From Hofstenia miamia (taxonomy: Eukaryota; Xenacoelomorpha; Acoela; Hofsteniidae): DNA of 64,000 nt. A program made the position numbers and the translations under genes. Below the pieces are notes generated by a model that did not search any database, was not told where the DNA came from, and saw only the letters and a list, made by a program, of their open reading frames with translations. Shown here piece by piece: positions 47,801-59,900 of this stretch (the stretch's first letter is position 1; every line of letters begins with the position of its first letter). The stretch covers positions 807,608 to 871,607 of the forward strand of contig CABFPE010000155.1 of NCBI GenBank assembly GCA_900660155.1, written 5' to 3'.

Positions 47801-50800
47801 AGCATGTAAACATACTTTGGAAGTTCATTGCTGTATGTTATTCGGCACTTGTGTAGTTTCGGAACTGTGATCCAGGTTTTAGCCAACGTAACCATCTTCT
47901 CTGCATTCAGTATACCAAAGCCATAGTCATGATTTACTTGATGACCGGCCCCATTCTTATGCCATTGAATTTCATCATCACTCTGAGAAAGATCAGGAAG
48001 TCTTGCTGCTTCAATTATAATATATTGAACATCTCTCCACGTTAAAGATGGACTAAGTGCAAATTTCTCAACACATACCACTATAATTATAAGAATTTAC
48101 AAGTCACATTAAACTTTATGTGTTATATTTAAGGTCCTTCCCTAAACCAAACTAATGATCTACATTTATATCAAAGATTAGAATGATAAAAAATATCATA
48201 CTCCATACTAATTTATTCATTATGTAATGTTAATTTATTGAGTATGGAAATTTAAAACAGGGAAAAAAATTTTTAATGTAAACCAAATTCAGACTACATA
48301 TATCTATAGCTCTTCTTCAATTTTATTATTATTTCTCAAATATGCTAAACTTGAACTGAATAAGAGGCTCATCATCTTATCATTTATCACAATGATACTT
48401 ACTTAGCTTGCAATGTTAGAGCAATGATTCCGGCACCAAGAGGACCAGCAGCAGATGTGCCACTGAAATACTTTTCACAATTTTTGCTGGAATGTATATC
48501 TGAATCAAAAGCAATATTGGTTGTTACCTAAATTAAGTTCATATTCTATGAAGGGTTTTAAAAACCAAAATAGTTTTAATGATAAAATTAGAATATGAAA
48601 ACAAGGATTCAAATTCGACAAAAAATTCATAAATTCAGGTTTTTATATTACATAACCTTTATGAAACTCGAGGAACTTCGATAAAGGAAATATAAAATTG
48701 TGCTGTAAGATCATTAAGTTATATTTCTAAGCACGAATCCATAAGATTATTAATCATAAATTTCCTGTAATCCAAGCAATTTTTCTTCAAGCCTATTAGG
48801 AAATTGCAAGACATGGACACATCTATTGGTAAACTTACATGAACTAAATGTTGAAAATGTGTACTAAATTGTACTGCAATGTTCAAATACTTAAAAAGAT
48901 TAATTAGTTTTCAATGAAAATTCAAGGTTTTTAAAAGTGTTTTCTCCATGATAATGTTCAAGTAATCAGGAGGTATAAGGCCTCTGGGAGCAACAACTAA
49001 CATTAATTGCTTTTATGGTATCACAGATAGACCGCCAACCTGGCGTACACAATCAGAAGTGTTTCAATGAGGCCGCTACCGGGTGAAGCTTTAAAACGTA
49101 CTTACAAAGGTGATAGACCTTAACTCTATGGTGCTCTCAGACTTTTTTTCATGAAAAAATGAAATATTTAAAAAATCTCTGGACAGGTTAAGACTTAAGC
49201 CCAAAAATTATATTTTGTCCCACATGTTTTCACCAGTAAACCAAACTATAAGTTTCTAAATAATTGCAAAGAACGATAGGGGCCTTATGTGAAATCCATA
49301 TAGTGAATTTATTAGATTTTGCAATCTGTTAATATTCTATGTGCAGTAAAATAAGTTGAATTGAAAATAAGTATTAGTTTGTAGTAATTAAAAAATGTAC
49401 GTTTTTGTGATATTATTTTACAAAACAATCATGTCAGTACTTCTTAAAAAGATGATGCTTGAGGCCGTGCACTTTCCGCATTAATGATTTTAGGAGCCCC
49501 AACTCTGAGGACCCAGGTTAAAGCATATACAATAATCTTTCGTAGAATATAGTTAGACAATATAATATAAGCATTTGTACATTGAAAACAAAATCTATTT
49601 TAAGCTTCTTTATTCCATAAAAGGTAGTGCTTTTCGGGTGGCCCGAGGTAACAGGCATAAAGAAACGGGCGGGCACGGCATGGCCAATCAATTTTTCTCA
49701 AAAAAGTTACCTGAATATTTGTTTTCAGTACATATTTCCTTTAAAGTTTTCTTTTAGATGCATTTGCGTTTGATTACAAATATAAGATGTCTAGCAAATT
49801 TTAGTATAAGTGTCTTTTTTGAAAGTTTTCTAAGCTTTTTGTTAGAAATCAGACTCAATTTATATCATTTGTCTATATTTAATTGAAAAGTGGATTTCGG
49901 ATACTGTGGAGAATATATATATATATATTTTTTTAGGATATATATATATATATATATATATATATGGGTTTTGAAAAGTTCATCTTAAGTGCTATGGTGC
50001 TATGAATGTGGATATAAATATATTTTAATGATCACCTAATCAGGGAAATATAGTGTAAACTATAAGTTTTAGTAAGAAATTCATACGAAATTTCAATTCA
50101 AAGTAAAGCAGTTGATTCTGGCAATGATATTTCTTAAGTAAGAGTTTAGATCTCTGTGATTACATTGTATTATTGAATTTTAACTTAACTTTAGGCAGCC
50201 AAACAAATAAATTGATTACTTTCAAACATTGATTACATAAGTCCTTAATACATTGCTTCCGATTTGTTAAATATTCACTTCTACGACTTTTAATGTTGCC
50301 TAGTTGAATTTTAACAAGTCATAAACAAATTAGGAACATTAAGGAACATTAATATATTATTAAATTCGTACCATTGGATACATCTTAGGAATCGTTTTGT
50401 TGTGATTCGCTTTAAGTTGTTCATATTGCTGTCTACTTATTCCACCAGTATAAACAGTACCCAACGTAGAAGCACAAGTTTCCTGAAAGTATGCCGGTCG
50501 TCCAGTGCTGGTTAAAGCTCCTATTGAAATTGTATACGGACTTGATACATAGCCATCTGCATTACAGTCATCGCCCTTCGCACCACCATTACCAGAAGCC
50601 CATACATATATTGTACCTTTACCACCACGACCCTAGAATGCAAATTTAGTAAGTCCTAAGGAATTACGCCTTAAATTAGACATTTTAATTTTGAACTTCT
50701 TTTTAAATGTATATTACAAGAAGCCTAAATAGGATCTCCTAAATCAATTGAGTGAAAATACATCTGTAATATAAAATTGTAATTTTTTTTGAGAGAGAGA

Positions 50801-50883
50801 GAGAAAGAGATATATTTATTTCACCTTAATTGCAACCAAAAGGTTGAAAAATATGAGGTAATAAATATAAACTACCATTTACA

Positions 50884-50920
<37 letters not shown>

Positions 50921-53900
50921 ATATATGTGCATCATTTCCCAGATGTAAACAAATTCATTGCTGCTATTTGATTGTAGACAAAACTTTTCTCCATTCTAGA
51001 AGTTCGATGAGGGAAGGAGTAATCACGAATGTTACGTAAATTATAATCTAAATACCGTATGTTTGGCACAAAATGACTCAGTGAGTGATTTTCTTTGTAT
51101 TGGATTTTTTGCCAAAGTTTAGTACAGCATGAATTTCGTCGATCACTTAGAGATTGACACTTGCTGACAAGACATGCTGCTTCATATTCAAAATTTGGAA
51201 AAATTATCCGCAGAGCACGCTTTTGAATGTGTTCCAAATCCTTTGATTATTCTTTAGTTATTGCGTTGCTCCAAACGGGTGAACAGTACTCTAAAATAGG
51301 GCGTATTAATGATGTGTAGATTTCGATTAGATGTGATGATGGAATACCAAACCTTTTAAGAATTCGGAGGAAATGAAATCTATGGCGGCTTTTTAACCAT
51401 GTGTATAATATTTTCTTCCCATGTGAGATTGTCTTGAACTACTAATCCAAGGAGTTTAGCTGATTGAACTCGCTGAATACTATCATTTATTATTTGAACT
51501 TCAGATGGTAAGTTAATGTTATGCAAGGGACAAATAGTAATTTCTTTTGATTTTATTAGATTAAGTTGCATAAGCGAATTGCTGTCCCAGTTTTCCACTC
51601 TGTGAACTAAACATTCAGATTCTGAAAGAGTATCACGCGAGCAAACTTCCCAAACTGTCAGATCGTCCACAAATTTGACTCTGTTGGGCCAAAATCTCAT
51701 AAAGAGTTAACAAAAAGTATAAAAAGCCAAGGTCCAAGTTTGGTTCCTTGAGGTACTACTGCATACAACGTATTCCACAATGAAAGTGTTCCGCAAGGTA
51801 AACGAACTCTTTGCTGACGACCAGATATGACGCTTATGATCCAGTTGCATGTATAGTTGCTAACGTTAATTTCTCTCAGTCTGTTACTTAAAATTGGATG
51901 ACTAACTAAATCAAAAGCCTTTCTGAAGTCAATTAAAAATATTCGTATGTATTGCCTAGCACTTTCCAATTGATTTATCCAATTATGTGTCATATCAAGT
52001 AGTGCATATAGGGTGGAACGACCAGGGATAACTCCATATTGTTTGGGATCTAGACTGCTACATATTTTTTCAATAAGTTCCTTTTCCAATAAAACCTCTT
52101 CTGCTATTTTCGCAATAGGGTGTGTTATGAAATTGGTCGAAGATTTTTTTAACCGGCTTATTTTTCTCTAAATAGGTCACATTAGCGCATGTAAAGGGGG
52201 AAGCATCATACGTTGAAAATGAATGATTTAATAAGGCAGACATGGGAAATGCCAGTTCATAACAGTATTCTTTGAGAATCCAGGTGGGAATGGTAATGCC
52301 ATGAATATCAGGACCTGTTGACTTATGAATGTTTAATGCTTTCAATTTCAGAAAAGTTTGATAATCACGGATAAATATAGGGTTTTAGTTTAAAGATGGA
52401 ATCACCATATCTGATACAGTTATAGGTTCATACTCGTTAGTAATTGTAGTAAACTCGTTATTAATGCAATTTGCAAGTGTAATCTTATCCATAGATAAGA
52501 AATTATCACCAAGTAAAGCTCATTTCTAAAAGACTCAACGGATATGCCACTAACTTTCTTTATTTGAGCCTACCAATCTTCTGGTTTAGAAGATTTAAGA
52601 TCAGCAACAACACGGTTGTAATAATTTTGCGAGCAATTTCTAATTTGCGGTTTATAGCTTTTTGAGCCTACGATATAAAGAAAATTTCCTTTGTCGTAGG
52701 GCGTATTGCCTCTTGCTTATCAATCGGACTATTTCTACAATTGCCCAAGGCTTGTGTCATGGATATATTTTCACATTTTCACTGGAAATGAGTACTCATA
52801 GGCGTTGAACATAAACTTTGAAAAATTTTCCCAATTCTGAGCAAAGTAAATGTTAACATCAGTGCAAAAATTCCACACACAGCGGGATACTATATTCCCA
52901 AAAAATTGTAGGTTACATTTCTTTTTCCACTCTATAAGATGTCATCGTCGGATTTCCACATACATATTTGGATTTTATGTACACAGATAAATGCTTACAT
53001 TTACCAATACTGGGTATCGGTTGAGCTGACTCATAGAACTTGGAGAAATTAGTAACAATCTTGTCCAAGGTACGATTTTGGTGTGTGTGAAATTTCACCA
53101 TCTGCTGAAGTTGAAACTCTGCTGTAAGAAAATTTACGTTAGCTCTATTAAAGTTCCCACCAATAATAATCATGTAGTTGGAATAAGTATCATTAATCTG
53201 ATTTAAAACTACACCTAAGTAATTGCGTAGACCATATTCTTCTTCCTTGCACCAATATGGATGATATAATTTACCTACCATATACTCGTTAATTTCCCTT
53301 GGTGACTTTTTAATATTAAGTTTTACCCACAAAGCTTCTATGTCAAGCAAATCGTCATCGATGTTAGGGTGGAAAACACGATATGGAGTAGGAGACTTAA
53401 TTTGGATCATTACTCCACCACCAACTTTATCAGAAGCATTCTTTGTTCGATTATTTCTTTCAGTGACGTAACCAGGTAGGGTTACAGCGCTATTACAAAT
53501 CTCATAAGACAAATGTGTTTCAACTATCATTAAGGCTTCTGGAAATATAATGGCAGACCCTTGGGCATAAATTTCATCAATTATATATTTAATGGATTGC
53601 ACATTTGAAAGAAATACAGAAAGTAATAGTCAATTTTCTAATTGATTACTGTTGCTTTGATTATAAGAAGGGCTAATTGATTTGATGATTTCATCAATAA
53701 TTTTTTCATTTTCAATGATATGAGACTTGTAATATAGTCTAAGTCCTTTGATTTTGAGCTGTGATTTTTCGAGGCGCTTTAATACCAATTCGTATCTAAA
53801 TTTCAAAAACATGCGTTCTTTGGCTAAGTCATCTGGTGTAAGATCATTGCGAATAAATATTGAGGTTCCTTTTAGTTTGTAAGTAGATAATAATTTCATT

Positions 53901-56900
53901 TTTCTAATATCCCACAAACTTTGAAATTTGACCACAAGTGGCCGCGGTGTAGTGCGAGATTGAATAAACTTAACTCTTCGATAACAATTATCAAATTTTC
54001 AATCGACACCTAGGTTATATGAAAATAATTCCTTAAGTACATCACGATCAGCATTCAGTTTGGCAATTGGATTTGTGTATTCAGATTTTTCAGCCAGTCC
54101 AGAAACCAATAAAGTCAATCGAGTATCATCAGTCACACGTGACTGCTGAGGAGCAGTTTGTTGTGAAATCCGCTCATGACATATTTTCATATTGTTCTTC
54201 CAATCGTCGATGCTAGTCTTGAATGCTTCTATATCAGTATTCAAATTATCCATCTTGTTCATAATCAATTTGTTTTGCTCAGCTTGAGAGCTTAATTGAT
54301 CTATATCAAGCTTTAACTTCTCTATTTTAGAGATGGTCTTTAATAGTAACGCATTTTATCTTTTTTGTTCTTCATTTAATTTGTTCATGCTAAATTCTGA
54401 GTTAAGAAAAGCTTCTTTCCTTTTCGCATCAGAGCAAACATTGCAGAAGATAATAATTTGATCTTTCATTTTTAATAGCAGATCTGCTTGTGCGTTGGAG
54501 AACTCGGAACAAGTCTTCTTAAGTAAATGGAAGTTTGTTTTGCAGTACACACATTGAAACAGTTCACCTTCATTTGAAATTACGGATTTACAATTTCAGC
54601 AGGTTGTGTCATTAGTGTTACTTGACATTACTTGTTATTCAAAGTTAAATAGGCTATTCAAATTTCAAACCGTCGGTTACCCACTTTTAAATTGTAATAA
54701 ACCATATCTAATCGATAGTTTTTACAAATATGAAAAGCAAGAATATGGAATTTTACTACTAATTAGAATTTTTTGTTGCTTTTCGGTTAGTTAGAATTGC
54801 TAGGATTCATACAGAGTACCAAATTCATCTATAATGAAAAAACTACTTATAGTTATAGTCATTGGATTTTTTTATAGTCTTACTCGTAAATAAAATATTT
54901 ATTAATGATTTTCAATGGAAGAAAGCTGTCGTAGACAACATTAATGTATTTATATTATAAAAAATATTCTACTATATTCCTTATTTGTATTCTTTCAACT
55001 GTGAACGAAGGTTTATTTTCGTTTTTTATCCTTTAATCATTTACTTTACAATATTTTGTCATTGACCATAAACAAGTACTAAACCATAGAAACCCATATA
55101 TAAACAATATCAATACTTATTATTAGTGCTTACACGTAAAATTATTTCAAAAACCTCATATTGCAACAGATTAAAAAGACATATCAAAATTATTCGCATT
55201 TAAGGAGCGAAATATTCCCTGAAATGCGTCAATTTTAGGTCTTAGGAAAATATAATATTATCACTTAAGTAATGAGCTTTTCTAGAAACATTCAAATCTG
55301 TTGTATAGATCGATATCTTACATGCTTAATGCAATGTTCAATAGCTGCTTGTGACATTCTGTAGAAACCACCAAAGGTTTTACCATCATCGTTGGGACCC
55401 CAACTCATACTAAAAATATCCACATCTTCACATTTATAGCTAAATGCAGTAGCTTCTAAGTCATCAGTAACTTTTCCATCAAGCATTCTAATTCCTAAAT
55501 GCGTATTTTTAAAATTTTCAGGCAATTGCTAATAATATAAAAACTCTTTGCTTAATCAAAAAACCGATTGCAAATTATTAGTGCTACTCAATTATTTTAA
55601 TGATGTCTATAAATTTAAAAACATTTTTTTGTGTTTGATAGTAAAAAAGTGAATTCGGTTCAAAGGAGAAACGTAAGCAACAAACTCTGTCATTAATTGT
55701 GAAGCATATGATCTATCTGCCCTGGGAGTTATGGTAATCGTGCGTGGATTAGAAGCAAATTTTGTGGGTGGTGTCCAACTAAAATGGTGTGCGGCTCAGG
55801 TTATGAAATAAATTGTATTGTTACCAAAAAAATTTTAGTTATTATTTAAACCATAGAATGAACGTTATCACTTAGAACTACGTATTTAAACTATTCTAAG
55901 AAAAATATTTACTGGAGATACATACCATTTTAAAAAGATAAAAATGCATTGATTATACTTAAAGAATGATAGTGTTTATTCATAAAAGCTAGAGATGACG
56001 AAAGTCTTTAGATCATGTACTTGTAATTAATCGAAACACAGCATGAATATTAGAAGTCGAGTACTGCCACGTGTACACATGGAAGCTCTGCGCAGGGGTT
56101 TTCCATTTAGATTATTAAAATTGCCGGTTTTGGAATATTTTCGATTTTTATGCATTTTAAAATTTTGGCAAATCGTAGTGCCGCACAATACAAATTTGTC
56201 AAAAAAATTTAGTATTTTTACTTAAACAAAGCTGAAAATTTCACTTTTGACCCCTGTATCTAAAAGTACCGATGACATTTATCAATTGCAGATATGTATT
56301 TATACGCAAAAATTTCTTTCTGCTCCATTTATTGCTAGAAAATAAGTAATTTGATATCAATAACCCTACATATACCATGGGTTGATTGACGAGGATAATG
56401 TAGTTGACAAAAAGGATGTATATATCAGTATATTGGTTTAGCACAAGTTATTTCTATGTTACTGTCAATTGCATAGCAAACAAATTATTACCTCCAATTT
56501 TGGCATTAAAAGCAATTCCAACACCACAAATACCATTGTTGGCAACAGCAGCTATTTCTCCTGCGCACTTAGTACCATGGCTAAACATTGATAATTGTAA
56601 TAGTAATACTTTTAGCATACAAAATTACTAATATTCTGTTGTTATAACCATACATTATATGGTACAGTGAAATACCCTTGCATTTGAATAAATTATTAAA
56701 AGTATATGCATATTGGGGAACCATTATTTGTGCTTTGCTTACAAGTATGTTATGCAATTCAAAATAAAAGAATATATACATTCAAAATTCTGAAATTATT
56801 TTAATTCTAATCAAATTTCTTGTTCTGCTTATAATGAGAGAACTCATGACTTACGCATTGTATTCATCATAGGGTTTTTTGATTCTAGGATAAGGATCAT

Positions 56901-59900
56901 CATCATTGTCATTAAGATCTATTGAGTGACTGGGAAGATAATTCGGATTAAGATCAGCATGAGTGCCATCTATTCCATCATCAATTACAACGATTTTTAC
57001 TCCCGTTCCGTCATATCCTAGCTCCCATGCTTCCTTCACACGTAAACTAGCAGTGGTTGCAACATTCTCATAGCCATCGCCATTCTAAACACAGGTTTTG
57101 ATTCAATCATAAGCAATAGTTACGTTCTCAAACTTAATTTAGATAATTGATTCATTCACACCAATTTATTTTGATGTACATAATTTCAAATTTATAATAG
57201 GCTTTCAATTTACTATAAACTATCCACTTTCATTATAAAGGACAAACCTTTTTTTCAAGATTTCCAAGCAATTTTCTCCAAGCCTATTATAAAATTGGGA
57301 TATATTGAGATATGGCCACAACTATTGGTGAACATGCTCGAACATTATTTAGAAAATTTGTACTAAAGTGCATAAATGTGATTGAGGTGTTTTTATTGAA
57401 AATTCCAATTTTTAGGAAAATTTTAATCCTTACTTCTCTCCATTCCTAATGTTGAGGTAATTAGGAGTCCGAAATCATATGGAAGCAGCAACTAAAATCT
57501 TAGCTGTTTTGTTTCTTTTTATATACTTAGCTCCATTTAAGTGAGCACTGCACAAAGTCAGAGATCTATTTTCTCTTCTGGTACTTTCAGATTTTTTCAA
57601 GAAACTTTAGCAAATTCAAAAAATTCCAGGGCACCTTAAAGTTAAGGCCATATTGTAGAAAGTCACTTAAAACAGTTTGGAAAAATGAGTTAATTATTTA
57701 GTCAAAAGGAAGAAGTTTTGCATTTTCCGGATTTATCTTTTAATAGTGAGGTTGTTTTCCCTAATAGCATTTTTATGTAAATTATTTTGGTTTGCAGCTT
57801 CTCAAAAAATGAATGAATTGCAAAGGAAATGCAAATTCAATCCTAATCCATTTTCAGCTTATTATGCCATGATTAGTCAGAACAGCTGATTAGGAGAAGT
57901 TAAACATGCTTTAACTAATTCTATCAATTTCTTGGATGCCATTAAATGAAGGTCAATATATTATTTGACACTGATATAGTAGCTAAGCTTAAATCCGTAT
58001 TGGGTTGAAAATATCAATTTTTGAAAAATTTATCAATATTTATAATTACCGACTATTGTGCAAAATATCTAAGTAATCATCATTAATCAAATCGCAATAA
58101 GGATGAAATGCATTTTGTACAATGTATTTTGAGCAAGTTAAAATTTCGCCATCAGATCCTAAGCTTCTCCAGAAATGTCAAATTCTTTGCTCAAGATGAA
58201 TATCAAATTCTAAAAAACTACAACGACAGGTTAAGTCATTAAGGTATTCGTCTAATATCTCTAGAACTGCAACTGCTTGATCTTTTGATTTTTAGTACTT
58301 TACATATTGGATCTTATGACTTAGAGTTCTAACTATATTTTAGATTCTACATTCCAAAGACATCAATCCTCTTCAAGGCGACTTATTCTGCAAGGTCAAA
58401 TCACTTAAATTTTTCCTAAGAAGAATAACTTGGGCGATTAATTACATCCATACATGAATTACATATTACTCAAGTGGAAAAAACTTAAAATCGCTTAATA
58501 AAATGTTGCTAACTTTTTTATCGAATTGATTGTATAGTATGACAATACAGTGAAATATTTGTCTTTAGAAGTTTTTCTTTGTCATTCTTAGATTTTTTGG
58601 GTAAAATTTCCTTAAATTGATGATCTTCAGGATAGAGTAATTGATTGTACATTTTTCATTATTTTCGTTATTAATTGAAGCAATACATTTGTAGTTATTA
58701 AGAATTCCAAATCTTATAGCTTTCTTTTGAAGAATGTCAATTTTATTCAGGTATAATTTTCGACAATTTCCCCAAATTATGGTACAGTATGACAAAATAA
58801 GAACAACTAGGGTTTGATACAGTGCCTCAAGTTCTTTTTTATCAAAACCCGCTTGTTTGAATTTAAGCAGCGTTCATTTTTTTCATATTTGTGATGTCAT
58901 GTGCATCAAACCGTAGGGTTTCGTGATATGATATTCCAATTATTTTCACTTGAGTCATTTGTGGAACGTGAAATTTGATTTTGGTTTGTAGTTGAAGTGG
59001 TTTACAAATAATTGAATTCAACATATTTTTCATTGCTAATTCTAAATTTATTCAATTAGCACCAATCGAAAATTTCATCTAGGATGGCTACACTGTTGTC
59101 ATTGAAGCGATTACAAGCAATTGCGGCAGTAACATCATCTGCGTACTTTGTTAAAACTGCATTATGAAAAGAAGATTTGAGTTGATCGTAAACTAAGTTA
59201 AATAATATAGGCCCCAAAATTGTGCCTTATGTAACAATCCAATGCTGTTCTGTTCTTCTCATCTGCCCACGTGTGCGGTTCTCCATTGATTTGAGTCAAC
59301 ACTATGCAGCCATTNAGCGTTCATTTTTTTCATATTTGTGATGTCATGTGCATCAAACCGTAGGGTTTCGTGATATGATATTCCAATTATTTTCACTTGA
59401 GTCATTTGTGTAACGTGAAATTTGATTTTGGTTTGTAGTTGAAGTGGTTTACAAATAATTGAATTCAACATATTTTTCATTGCTAATTCTAAATTTATTC
59501 AATTAGCACCAATCGAAAATTTCATCTAGGATGGCTACACTGTTGTCATTGAAGCGATTACAAGCAATTGCGGCAGTAACATCATCTGCGTACTTTGTTA
59601 AAACTGCATTATGAAAAGAAGATTTGAGTTGATCGTAAACTAAGTTAAATAATATAGGCCCCAAAATTGTGCCTTATGTAACAATCCAATGCTGTTCTGT
59701 TCTTCTCATCTGCCCACGTGTGCGGTTCTCCATTGATTTGAGTCAACACTATGCAGCCATTCCTCTACTCCACTTCCAATTGTGAAGTCCGCAATTGTCT
59801 AGGAATTCCTGTTACATTTTGATGATCTAAGGTCTACCGAGCACTGAGACTGCACATCTGTGCTCTATCATGACTTGACATAATTGGTTATTACAGTGCT

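Noticed and set aside
59259-59480. 73-codon frame across the N at 59315
   Set aside because: An artefact of the duplicated contig end; real homology is to a LINE on either side.
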